DNA of 32,677 bases, taken from positions 1 through 32,677 of the forward strand of contig DWWQ01000020.1 of assembly GCA_019119615.1 (NCBI GenBank). The letters are read 5' to 3'. The stretch is from Candidatus Alistipes stercoravium. GTDB lineage: Bacteria > Bacteroidota > Bacteroidia > Bacteroidales > Rikenellaceae. Made by a program: the position numbers and the translations under genes. Shown in pieces: positions 26,097-32,677 of the stretch (position 1 is its first letter; every line of letters starts with the position of its first letter). The notes below the pieces were generated by a model. It was not told where the DNA came from. It saw only the letters and a list, made by a program, of their open reading frames with translations, and did no database searches.

Positions 26097-26981
26097 TCAA
26101 TATTTTCCGGTCAGTCCGATAAAGGCATCCTCGAGCGAGATGCGCTCCTCGCACAGTCCGTCGGCCGGGATTCCCGCCGCGGCAAGGCGTTGTGCCACCT
26201 CTTCGCGGGGCAGGAAGGAGCACAGATCGAGCGTCGAACGCACCACCGAGGGATGATAAAGGTCTCTGTCCGCGGGAAGCGGAGCCCCCTCCGGGACCCG
26301 GCAGGTGAAGCGCCGCAGCTGTTCGAGGATCTGCGCCACGGGACGCTGCAGCAGGATGCGGCCGTAGTCCATGATGATGCAGTCGTCGATGAGGCGCTCC
26401 ATGTCCTGGATGATGTGCGAGGTGAGGAAGACGGTCTTGCCCTCGGCCTTGGCGTATTCGCGCAGGTAATCGACGAAGAGCCGCCGGTAGCCGGGGTCGA
26501 GGCCCAGCGAAAAGTCGTCCAGCACGAGCAGCTCGGGGTCCTGGGCCAGGATAAGCCCCAGGGCGACCTGCGAGCGCTGCCCGCACGACATGCGCGAGAT
26601 GCGCTGCCGGGGGGCGACCTGCAGTTTGCGCATCAGCTCGTAGTAGGCATCGCGCCGCCAGGCGGGATAGAAGGCCGCATAGAAGCGTTCGATCTGCTCG
26701 ATGGTCATGAACTGATACTGCACATGCCCTTCGATGAGCAGGCCGATGCGCCGCCGCGTCAGGGGCTGCATCCGCCGGATGTTCTCGCCGAAGATGCGGC
26801 ACTCCCCGCTGCGGGGCTCGAGGTACCCGCTCAGGATATTGATCGTCGTGGTCTTTCCCGTTCCGTTCTTGCCCAGCAGGCCGAGAATCCGGCCCCGGGG
26901 TACGTCGAACGAGAGGTCTTCATAGATTTTGCGCCGCCCGTAGCAGTGCGTCAGATGGCGGCATTCGATCACGGATTCCAT
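26097..26981 (-). CDS. ABC transporter ATPase with non-canonical Walker B and signature
   Basis: This is a 294-residue ATPase of the ABC-2/CcmA type. Walker A GKNGTGKT (37-44) and the switch His189 (LTSHI) are intact. The signature reads MSCGQ (131-135) in place of LSGGQ. Walker B reads LLVLDDFSLGLDP with Asp155-Asp156, so the usual catalytic Glu is Asp. The Q-loop region reads IGLLIEGHVQYQF. A C-terminal extension (about 215-294) ends in the SLEDAFIGLTG motif typical of this ATPase class. It sits 7 nt after the PepSY gene and 5 nt before its permease gene. Glu-to-Asp at this site usually slows hydrolysis. Confidence 0.9.
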   Translation of the reverse strand: MESVIECRHLTHCYGRRKIYEDLSFDVPRGRILGLLGKNGTGKTTTINILSGYLEPRSGECRIFGENIRRMQPLTRRRIGLLIEGHVQYQFMTIEQIERFYAAFYPAWRRDAYYELMRKLQVAPRQRISRMSCGQRSQVALGLILAQDPELLVLDDFSLGLDPGYRRLFVDYLREYAKAEGKTVFLTSHIIQDMERLIDDCIIMDYGRILLQRPVAQILEQLRRFTCRVPEGAPLPADRDLYHPSVVRSTLDLCSFLPREEVAQRLAAAGIPADGLCEERISLEDAFIGLTGKY

Positions 26982-26988
26982 GTCCCGG

Positions 26989-27555
26989 TCAGATAAGGAG
27001 GAACAACAGCGGAATGAGGATGCCGGCGGCCAGCTCCACGCCCCCGCGGCCCCAGAGCCCCTTGGGCCCCTTTACCAGCACGAGCCCCGTCAGCGTGATG
27101 AGGATCAGCCCCCCGCCGAAAATGTCGGCAAAGACGGTCCACCACGACCCCGGGTTGTAGTGCAGGCGCGTCAGGGCGCTCCACACGGGACGTCGCGTGA
27201 GGTGCTCGACGACGGCCTCGCCGCTGCGCAGGTCCGCGACAAAGGACGAACCGCCCTTGAGAAAGATCTTCAGCGTCTGTTCGTCGGGAAAGTAGTGCTT
27301 GACATAGGCCTCCTCAACCCCCTCGCGTTCGAGCAGCGCCTCGGCATCGGCCCGCGAAAAGGCCCCCTTCACGGGCAGCGGCGCCGCAAGCACCAACTCC
27401 GTGCGCGAGACCGAGTAGTTGGGATTGAACGTGTCGCGGTGGTTCATCACGATGCCCGAAAGGGCATAGATGAGCACCATGCCGGCGAAGAAGTACGACA
27501 GGTCGCGGTGCAGCGTGCGGCTCCAGCGCCGCAACGCGCTACTGCTGAATTTCAT
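26989..27555 (-). CDS. Short PepSY-associated transmembrane protein
   Basis: This is a 188-residue inner membrane protein. The N-terminal stretch LRRWSRTLHRDLSYFFAGM with His16, then a first helix (about 20-38) ending in MNHRD with His39, matches the PepSY_TM family. A periplasmic PepSY-like alpha/beta segment (about 65-115: FSRADAEALLEREGVEEAYV) follows. Two C-terminal helices (about 138-160 and 170-188) come after RLHYNPGSWW. It is shorter than full PepSY_TM reductases such as FoxB, which carry more helices and act on ferrisiderophores. It overlaps the upstream lipoprotein gene by 17 nt. Redox or metal/heme handling is plausible, not shown. Confidence 0.85.
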   Translation of the reverse strand: MKFSSSALRRWSRTLHRDLSYFFAGMVLIYALSGIVMNHRDTFNPNYSVSRTELVLAAPLPVKGAFSRADAEALLEREGVEEAYVKHYFPDEQTLKIFLKGGSSFVADLRSGEAVVEHLTRRPVWSALTRLHYNPGSWWTVFADIFGGGLILITLTGLVLVKGPKGLWGRGGVELAAGILIPLLFLLI

Positions 27556-28126
27556 ACGAGCTGGCCGTTACATAGTAGAACGAGAGGTACTCCTTGCCCT
27601 CGGCGGCCTTGCGGGCGGCAATGCGGGCGCGGAAGTCGGCTATACGCTCCCCGACCGTGTTGCCCGTTTCCTGGCGGGCGGCCTTCTCGGTGCTGCAGCC
27701 GGCCTCGGTCGTGCCGTGTTTCTCGGCCGTCTGGGCCTTCACCTGCGCCTCCCAGTTGGCCAGGTAGGCCTCGTCGATGCGCTCCTCGTCCACGCGACCC
27801 GTTACGCGCACGATACGGTTCACGCACTGCGGGTCGAAACTTCCCAACTCGCCGCTCTCGACACGGATCGTCTGCGTATCGTCGCTGCCCATCAGAAAGA
27901 TCTTGCGGGCGCCATGCTTGCAGGTGTGGGTACAGATCCCTTCGATCGTTACCGTCCGACCGACCAGCGAATCGGCCCCAAGAAGCAGATCGTCGATCTC
28001 CAGCACTTCGGAGGCCGCAGCAGCGGCCGACGCCGTACTTTTCTGATGATTGCCGCGACAGCCGGTCAGCAGGCAGGCGCCGCATGCCACAACGAGACAC
28101 AGGGCGCAGAGGAAAACTTTTTTCAT
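27539..28126 (-). CDS. Lipoprotein with OB-fold-like domain and C-x3-C-x-H motif
   Basis: This is a 195-residue lipoprotein with the lipobox ACLLTGC (Cys at about residue 23). Residues about 40-120 look like an OB fold (LVGRTVTIEGICTHTCKHG, ARKIFLMGSDDTQTIRVESG, NRIVRVTGRVDEERIDEAYL). The Cys and His residues of GICTHTCKHG could bind a metal. The second half is helical and charged, with one more Cys (EAGCSTEK), and ends in LSFYYVTASSYEI. I do not know a named family. It is the first gene of the operon and overlaps the PepSY gene by 17 nt. A periplasmic metal or heme carrier is an inference. Confidence 0.78.
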   Translation of the reverse strand: MKKVFLCALCLVVACGACLLTGCRGNHQKSTASAAAAASEVLEIDDLLLGADSLVGRTVTIEGICTHTCKHGARKIFLMGSDDTQTIRVESGELGSFDPQCVNRIVRVTGRVDEERIDEAYLANWEAQVKAQTAEKHGTTEAGCSTEKAARQETGNTVGERIADFRARIAARKAAEGKEYLSFYYVTASSYEIQQ

Positions 28127-28159
28127 GGGTATAAGGTGTTTCAGAATCATTTTCGGGCG

Positions 28160-28167
28160 CAAAGGTA
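28160..28167 (-). promoter_or_regulatory. -7 box (TACCTTTG) of the five-gene operon
   Basis: On the minus strand TACCTTTG lies 33 nt before the lipoprotein ATG. No TTTG lies at the -33 position, so the promoter may need an activator; the AraC regulator gene lies just upstream. Confidence 0.65.
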
Positions 28168-28250
28168 CACGTTCCGGAGTTCCCGCACCATACCTAAAAA
28201 TTGGGATTTTTTCCGACGGAAACGCCGCACGGCGACGTCGCGGAACCGGG

Positions 28251-29150
28251 TCAGTTCACCGCCCGAAAGGCATTGGGGGTCTGGCCCGTCAGCTTCTTGA
28301 ACATGCGGGTGAAGTGCTGCGGATACTGGAAACCCAGCTCGTAGGCCACCTCGCCGATCGTCCGCGACGGGTCGAGCATGAGCTCCTTGGCCACGTCGAG
28401 CAGTTTCAGCTGGATGTATTCCTGGGCCGTGCGGCCCGTTTCGCGTTTCACCAGATCCCCGAAATAGTTGGGCGACAGACACAGTTCGCCGGCACAGTAA
28501 CGTACCGTGGGTAGCCCCTCGCGACGGGCCCGGCCGTCGGCGAAGTAGTCGTCCAGCAGCCGCTCGAAGCGCGTCAGTATGTCGTGGTTCACCGTCGCGC
28601 GCGTGATGAACTGCCGCTCGTAGAAGCGCAGGCAGTAGTCGAGCAGCATCTCGATCTGGATGGCCACCAGACGCCGGCTGTGGCGGTCGATGGCACGGCC
28701 CAGCTCGTCGCGGATCCGCTGCAGGCAGTCCACGACCAGCCCGCGCTCCCGCTCCGAGAGGTGCAGCGCCTCGTTCACCTCGTAGGAGAAGAAGCCGTAC
28801 TCCTTCATGTTGCGTCCCAGCGAGGTGCCGCGGACCAGGTCGGGATGGAAGACCAGCGCCCACCCCTTCGGCTGGAACTTCTCGCCCGTATCCTCGAAAC
28901 CGATTACCTGCCCGGGGGCCAGGCAGACGAGCGTCCCCTCCTGATAGTCGTAGTAGTGGCGGCCGTAGATCATGTCGCCGCAGCGGACCTCCTTGAGGAA
29001 GACCGCATAGAAGCCGAACGTCTGACGCAGGTGGTAAATGGGTTGCACTTCGGAGAAGTCGATGACGCCGACAAGCGGATGCAGCGTCTCGACGCCCAGC
29101 ATCGCCTGATACTCGGCGATGGTTTCGATATGGCGGACCTTCTGTTCCAT
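28251..29150 (-). CDS. AraC-family transcriptional regulator
   Basis: This is a 299-residue regulator. The N-terminal half is a cupin-like ligand domain (about 20-130: QTFGFYAVFLKE, GTLVCLAPGQVIGFED, GWALVFHPDLVRG). The C-terminal part is a double helix-turn-helix (about 195-299) with the AraC signature TIGEVAYELGFQYPQHFTRM-FKKLTGQTPNAFR. The start at 29150 follows a -7 box by 18 nt. The next operon in the same direction begins 125 nt after its stop, making it a candidate target, but NhaC upstream is another possibility. Confidence 0.95.
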   Translation of the reverse strand: MEQKVRHIETIAEYQAMLGVETLHPLVGVIDFSEVQPIYHLRQTFGFYAVFLKEVRCGDMIYGRHYYDYQEGTLVCLAPGQVIGFEDTGEKFQPKGWALVFHPDLVRGTSLGRNMKEYGFFSYEVNEALHLSERERGLVVDCLQRIRDELGRAIDRHSRRLVAIQIEMLLDYCLRFYERQFITRATVNHDILTRFERLLDDYFADGRARREGLPTVRYCAGELCLSPNYFGDLVKRETGRTAQEYIQLKLLDVAKELMLDPSRTIGEVAYELGFQYPQHFTRMFKKLTGQTPNAFRAVN

Positions 29151-29168
29151 GGAGCGATTCGTTTTCCA

Positions 29169-29176
29169 CAAAGATA
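29169..29176 (-). promoter_or_regulatory. -7 box (TATCTTTG) of araC-like gene
   Basis: On the minus strand TATCTTTG lies 18 nt before the ATG at 29150. No -33 TTTG is seen. Confidence 0.6.
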
Positions 29177-29304
29177 GGATTTTTCCGGGGGATTTCCGTA
29201 CGCCCGCAGGCGGAATCCGGAATCGGGGTAGCAAAAACCGGAATCCGTCTATCTCATCCACACGCCGGGAACGCATTCGGCCGCCCGGGATCCGGTGCCG
29301 CCCG

Positions 29305-30615
29305 TCAGATCTTCCGGGGCCAGCGCAGCAGGATGGCCAGCAGCGCCACGGCGCCCAGCACGACCGGATAGTAGAGATAACGGATGATGCCCAGCGGCGA
29401 AAGACCCGTCAGCCCGGCCGCCATGAGCAGCTGCGCGCCGTAGGGCAGCAGACCCTGCGTAAAGCAGGAAAAGGTATCGAGCAGGCTGGCGCTGCGCCGC
29501 CGGTCCACGCCGAAACGGTCGGCGATCCGCCGGGCGATGGGGCCCACCGTGAGGATGGCGATCGTATTGTTGGCCGTGCAGAGGTTGGCCAGGCAGACCA
29601 GCCCCGCAATGGTGCCCTCGGCGCCGCGGCGCCCCGAGATGCGGCGCGTCATCCGCTCGATGATGTAGTCGATACCGCCGTTGATGCGGATCATCTCCAG
29701 CAGCCCGCCGGCCAGCAGCGTGATGATGATCAATTCGCCCATGCCCGTGATACCCTGGCCCATGCCGCCGCACCACTCCATCAGCGAAAAGCTTCCCGTG
29801 GCCAGGCCGATCGCCCCCGAGGCGGCAATGCCGAGCAGCAGCACCTTCATGACGTTCATTCCGGCCACGGCCGTTACGAGGACCAGCAGATAGGGCACGA
29901 CGCGGATTCCGGCAACCGGCTCGGCCGCGGTCTGCACCTCCGCGACACTGCCCGTTACGAGGTAGATCGCCAGCGTGATGAGCGCCGCCGGAGCCACGAT
30001 CCGGACATTGACCCGGAACTTGTCGCGCAGGTCGCACTCCTGGGTACGCGTCGCGGCGATGGTCGTATCGGAGATAAACGACAGGTTGTCGCCGAAGAAG
30101 GCGCCTCCTACGACGATGGCCGTCAGCCAGGCCTCGTTCATGCCGGTCTCCGCAGCCAGTCCCGCAGCCACGGGGACGAGCGCCACGACTGTCCCGACGG
30201 AGGTCCCGACCGAGAAGGAGACGAAGCAGGCCGCCAGAAAAAGCCCCGCGGGAAGCAGGCTCCCCGGCAGCAGGTGGAGCGTCAGCGCCACGGTGGCATC
30301 AACGGCTCCCATGCGCTTCGCCGACTCGGCGAAGGCCCCGGCCAGCACGAAGATCCAGATCATCAGCAGGACATTCGGATCCGAAGCCCCGGCCGAGAAG
30401 TGCCCGATGCGTTCGGCAAAGGGCATGCGGCGCATCGTGGCCACGGCATAGACCGATGCGGCAATGAAGGCCACGGAGATCGGCATGCGGTAGAAATCGC
30501 CGGCCAGCAGCGATACGGCCAGGTAACTGAAAAGAAATACCAGCAGGGGTGTGAGCGCCAGGAAACCTCCGCGGCGCACAGGTGTCGGAGTCATGTCTGT
30601 TCGGGAATCATCCAT
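29305..30615 (-). CDS. Na+/H+ antiporter NhaC family protein
   Basis: This is a 436-residue inner membrane protein with about 10-12 hydrophobic helices. The conserved NhaC-type stretches are FVSFSVGTSVGTVVALVPVA, GGAFFGDNLSFISDTTIAAT with Asp residues expected to carry cations, and CLANLCTANNTIAILTVGPI. Members exchange sodium (or malate/lactate) for protons. The start at 30615 (MDDSRTDMTPTP) follows a good promoter by 12 nt; an ATG at 30681 would lie upstream of that promoter. It is a separate transcript from the araC-like gene. Confidence 0.9.
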   Translation of the reverse strand: MDDSRTDMTPTPVRRGGFLALTPLLVFLFSYLAVSLLAGDFYRMPISVAFIAASVYAVATMRRMPFAERIGHFSAGASDPNVLLMIWIFVLAGAFAESAKRMGAVDATVALTLHLLPGSLLPAGLFLAACFVSFSVGTSVGTVVALVPVAAGLAAETGMNEAWLTAIVVGGAFFGDNLSFISDTTIAATRTQECDLRDKFRVNVRIVAPAALITLAIYLVTGSVAEVQTAAEPVAGIRVVPYLLVLVTAVAGMNVMKVLLLGIAASGAIGLATGSFSLMEWCGGMGQGITGMGELIIITLLAGGLLEMIRINGGIDYIIERMTRRISGRRGAEGTIAGLVCLANLCTANNTIAILTVGPIARRIADRFGVDRRRSASLLDTFSCFTQGLLPYGAQLLMAAGLTGLSPLGIIRYLYYPVVLGAVALLAILLRWPRKI

Positions 30616-30627
30616 CGTTTCAGCGTG

Positions 30628-30659
30628 CAAAAATAGGGCAAATTTCCTGTCCCGGCAAT
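30628..30659 (-). promoter_or_regulatory. Promoter of the NhaC-family gene
   Basis: On the minus strand ATTG (30659-30656), a 20-nt spacer and TATTTTTG (30635-30628); the ATG follows after 12 nt. Confidence 0.75.
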
Positions 30660-30764
30660 TCGGACGGGACAAATTCATCATCCCGGCCGGTCCTTCATAC
30701 GGGTCATTATCGGCAAATTACAGCCATCGGGAAGGCATTTGGAAATATTTTTAAAGAAAAAAAG

Positions 30765-30794
30765 TTGATCGAATAAATATTATTGCTACATTTG
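30765..30794 (+). promoter_or_regulatory. Promoter of the NAGPA-like lipoprotein gene
   Basis: TTG at 30765-30767, a 19-nt spacer and TACATTTG at 30787-30794, within a strongly AT-rich stretch. Transcription should start near 30799, giving a leader of about 147 nt. Confidence 0.8.
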
Positions 30795-30798
30795 TGTT

Positions 30799-30945
30799 AT
30801 AAAAATATTACGTTTTTATTACATATATTGCTTCGAACAGAAACCACAGAAAAAACATACACAAATCAAATATTTGTTAATCAGACAAATAGAAACAGAC
30901 GAAAAACCTAAACACAATCAATTATCAAATCTTAAAATTTTTATT
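30799..30945 (+). other. AT-rich 5' leader of the NAGPA-like lipoprotein gene
   Basis: About 147 nt, very rich in A and T in an otherwise GC-rich genome. It holds a possible ATAAAAA...TTTTTAT hairpin (about 30800-30820) and a perfect palindrome CAAATATTTG (30867-30876). No terminator-like hairpin or recognisable riboswitch is seen. Low structure near the ATG probably favours translation. Confidence 0.55.
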
Positions 30946-32379
30946 ATGAAACGCTTTTTCAGTTTAATGACGCTTTTTCTTGCGGGAGGCGCTCTGCTGA
31001 TGACCTCCTGTTCGTCCGACGACGATGACGACAACGGCGGCTCGACGACCAACAAGGCTCCCTTCGCATCCGTAACGGCCAAGGACGGTGCCAGTACGAT
31101 GACCGCAACCGTCGATGACACGGAGAAGACCATCAAGTTTGGCGAGTTCCAGAACACCAAGGACATGTCGGCCGTCGAGGTTACCTTCAAGATGAACAAG
31201 GGACATATCCTCAAGACCCCCGCAAACCTCACGTCGAATGTCAATCTGACGGTTCCCTACAAGGTGGTTGTCCTTCTGAACGGCAAGACGGAGGAGACCT
31301 ACACGATGACCGCCGTGGTTCCCGAAGTTCCTGAAGCCGTACTCGGCGCCAAGGTCAATGGCGTGGACGCCACGGTCGGCGAGGACAACAGCATCACGAT
31401 CAAGTGGGAAGAGGGCATGGAGATCAACCACATGGTCTTCGACCTCGAGCTCGCCGAGGGTGCCAAGGTCGTATCGCCCGAGGACTGCACCTTCGACCTG
31501 GAGTTCGAGGAGGGCAAGCTCGTCGTAAACTACCTCGATGAGGATATTACCTATATGGTTAAGGTTACCGACTACAAGGATCCGCTGCTCGACATGGGTT
31601 GGGCTGATGTAACGGCCAACTTCGGTACGCTGCCCGCCTACATCAAGGTCTACAAGACGGAGAAGGCAGCCGGCGTGGATGGCAACATAGCTTATGTGGC
31701 CATGATCGGCAGCAAGGCCGAGATGGGTTGCGTCGGCGAAGGTGTAGGCTCCAAGAAGAGTATTACGGATCTTGAGGCTGACGGCGCCTACAACGTATAT
31801 CTCGTAGGTATCGACTCCTCGACGGTTCAGCTCATGGTCAGCGGCGGCAAGCTCGTTCAGGCCAACACTCGCGTAACCGGTACGCTGGGCCAGAACGAGG
31901 ACGGCAGCTACCAGATCTCCTACGCCTACACGATCGACAACAAGATCTATACCTTCCCGTACGTTGCATCGGGCACCTATGCGAATCCGACCGCCGACAA
32001 GGGTAAGGCTTGGGCTCCCAAGACCGCTGTAGCCGGTCTGCACATGATCCTTTACGAAGGAAACATCCTGACGTCGGCAAATACCATGACCAACGAGGGT
32101 GCAGCCATCTATTACGGAGATGCCGACTACTACGCCCGTTCGGCTGTCGGGATCACGAAGTACGACAAGATCTTCGCTTTCTGCGGTCAGCAGGTTAATG
32201 ACAGCGAGGGTGTTTCGATTCCCCAGCTGGCTCAGATCATGAAGGACTTCGGCTGCGAGGAGGCTATCCAGTTCGAGGCTTCGGGTACGCCCAACATGCA
32301 CATCAACAAGATGGAGACCGTCGTAAACTCGAAGCTTCCCAATCTGAAGCCCGTACAGGTTGCCATCGCATTCCGGTAA
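30946..32379 (+). CDS. Surface-type lipoprotein with divergent phosphodiester glycosidase (NAGPA) domain
   Basis: This is a 477-residue lipoprotein with signal MKRFFSLMTLFLAGGALLMT and the lipidated Cys in TSC. The Cys is followed by SSDDDDDN, which fits the SDDDD-type export signal of Bacteroides surface lipoproteins. Two beta-sandwich-like segments (about 35-120 and 125-205) come next. Residues about 210-477 resemble the phosphodiester glycosidase domain: GAYNVYLVGIDSS, LMVSGGKLVQ, GLHMILYEGN, RSAVGITKYDKIFAF (398-412), then SEGVSIPQLAQIMKDFGC and EAIQF. The usual C-terminal catalytic DGGGSS motif is replaced by EASGTPNM (444-451), so activity is doubtful. It is monocistronic with an AT-rich leader and a terminator; codon use is less GC-biased than in its neighbours, as in a highly expressed gene. 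Confidence 0.8.
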   Translation: MKRFFSLMTLFLAGGALLMTSCSSDDDDDNGGSTTNKAPFASVTAKDGASTMTATVDDTEKTIKFGEFQNTKDMSAVEVTFKMNKGHILKTPANLTSNVNLTVPYKVVVLLNGKTEETYTMTAVVPEVPEAVLGAKVNGVDATVGEDNSITIKWEEGMEINHMVFDLELAEGAKVVSPEDCTFDLEFEEGKLVVNYLDEDITYMVKVTDYKDPLLDMGWADVTANFGTLPAYIKVYKTEKAAGVDGNIAYVAMIGSKAEMGCVGEGVGSKKSITDLEADGAYNVYLVGIDSSTVQLMVSGGKLVQANTRVTGTLGQNEDGSYQISYAYTIDNKIYTFPYVASGTYANPTADKGKAWAPKTAVAGLHMILYEGNILTSANTMTNEGAAIYYGDADYYARSAVGITKYDKIFAFCGQQVNDSEGVSIPQLAQIMKDFGCEEAIQFEASGTPNMHINKMETVVNSKLPNLKPVQVAIAFR

Positions 32380-32442
32380 ACCGTAATCCGGGACGGACGG
32401 ATCGAGACTAAGCGCTCGAAAGCCGTTCTCCCAACAAAAACG

Positions 32443-32475
32443 AATACCCCTCTTCCGTCGGGAGAGGGGTATTTT
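32443..32475 (+). terminator. Terminator of the NAGPA-like lipoprotein gene
   Basis: AATACCCCTCT (32443-32453) pairs with AGAGGGGTATT (32463-32473). Inner pairs extend the stem toward a GTC loop, and TTATGG follows. Confidence 0.8.
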
Positions 32476-32505
32476 ATGGATCTGCGGATCGGCAGAACAT
32501 CAATC

Positions 32506-32549
32506 CATGAAAAAGGGGCACCCGAAAATTCGGGTGCCCCTTTTTCATG
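32506..32549. terminator. 44-nt near-perfect palindrome, likely bidirectional terminator of tRNA-Ser
   Basis: CATGAAAAAGGGGCACCCGAA pairs with its exact complement across a two-base AA loop (21-bp stem). On either strand the 3' arm contains CCCCTTTTT, so the hairpin with T-run works in both directions. It begins one base after the tRNA 3' end. Confidence 0.85.
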
Positions 32550-32634
32550 CGGAAGGAGAGGGATTCGAACCCCCGGAGCCTTGCAGCTCAACGGTTTTCA
32601 AGACCGCCGCGATCGACCACTCCGCCATCCTTCC
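32550..32634 (-). tRNA. tRNA-Ser (anticodon UGA)
   Basis: An 85-nt class II tRNA. The acceptor stem GGAAGGA/TCCTTCC is perfect, followed by the G discriminator expected for serine. The anticodon loop CTTGAAA has anticodon TGA. A long variable arm (TTGAGCTGCAAGGCTCC) and a T-arm GGGGGTTCGAATCCC are present. CCA is not encoded. Confidence 0.96.
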
Positions 32635-32644
32635 TTTCGGAGGA

Positions 32645-32676
32645 CAAAAGTAACATGGATTTTCCATTTGGCCAAA
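32645..32676 (-). promoter_or_regulatory. Promoter of tRNA-Ser
   Basis: On the minus strand TTTG (32676-32673), a 20-nt spacer and TACTTTTG (32652-32645), 10 nt before the mature tRNA. It lies at the window end. Confidence 0.82.
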
Positions 32677-32677
32677 T

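Noticed and set aside
28195..28212. AAAAATTGGGATTTTT inverted repeat between the AraC gene and the five-gene operon
   Set aside because: It is a short A/T-only stem with weak stability and no clear T-tract beyond it, so it is not called a terminator. Read-through from the AraC gene remains possible.

Overview
The window looks like a chromosomal segment of a GC-rich member of the Bacteroidota, most like Alistipes (genus is an inference). The evidence is the recurring Bacteroidota-type promoter (-33 TTTG/TTG, 19-20 nt spacer, -7 TAnnTTTG) in front of most transcription units, high-GC coding sequence, TonB-dependent receptors with carboxypeptidase-regulatory N-termini, SpII lipoproteins, and Bacteroidota-restricted families (DUF4876, DUF6850, DUF4857, DUF4834-like). 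I see no phage, insertion sequence, CRISPR array or rRNA.

Layout. 1-1296: 3' part of a TrpB2-type tryptophan synthase beta gene with a strong terminator. 1359-7468: a four-gene outer-membrane operon (TonB-dependent receptor, small lipoprotein, DUF6850 barrel, BACON + DUF4876 lipoprotein) with its own promoter and terminator. 7502-8618: a YqaA-type membrane protein convergent with a ferritin. 8687-11197: a PepSY-like lipoprotein beside an OmpR-family sensor/regulator pair. 11233-12250: a lone GT90 glycosyltransferase. 12295-15352: the conserved yceD-rpmF-plsX-fabH fatty acid/phospholipid operon with an exact consensus promoter and a strong terminator. 15400-17050: a small unknown gene with an apparently leaderless promoter, convergent with gap. 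17200-19168: a DUF4834-like gene, mlaE and mlaF, divergent from purB (19177-20651). 20721-20798: a candidate unannotated small RNA. 20936-24306: a second TonB-dependent receptor and an endonuclease/exonuclease/phosphatase-family protein. 24308-28167: a tight five-gene operon (Cys/His-containing OB-fold-like lipoprotein, short PepSY membrane protein, ABC ATPase, ABC permease, DUF4857). 28251-30659: an AraC regulator and an NhaC-type antiporter. 30765-32475: a surface-type lipoprotein with a divergent phosphodiester glycosidase (NAGPA) domain behind an AT-rich leader. 32506-32676: tRNA-Ser(UGA), with a long palindrome at its 3' end.

The two most system-like clusters are 1402-7405 and 24363-28126. 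Both are compact, envelope-directed and built largely from domains of unknown function. The first has the organisation of a dedicated outer-membrane uptake or secretion module without SusD. The second combines a lipoprotein, a PepSY membrane protein and an ABC exporter-like pair, which suggests metal/heme handling or envelope export. The rest is housekeeping: lipid synthesis, glycolysis, purine synthesis, lipid trafficking, iron storage and ion exchange. Family assignments rest on motif recognition from the translated sequence, and no database search was run.
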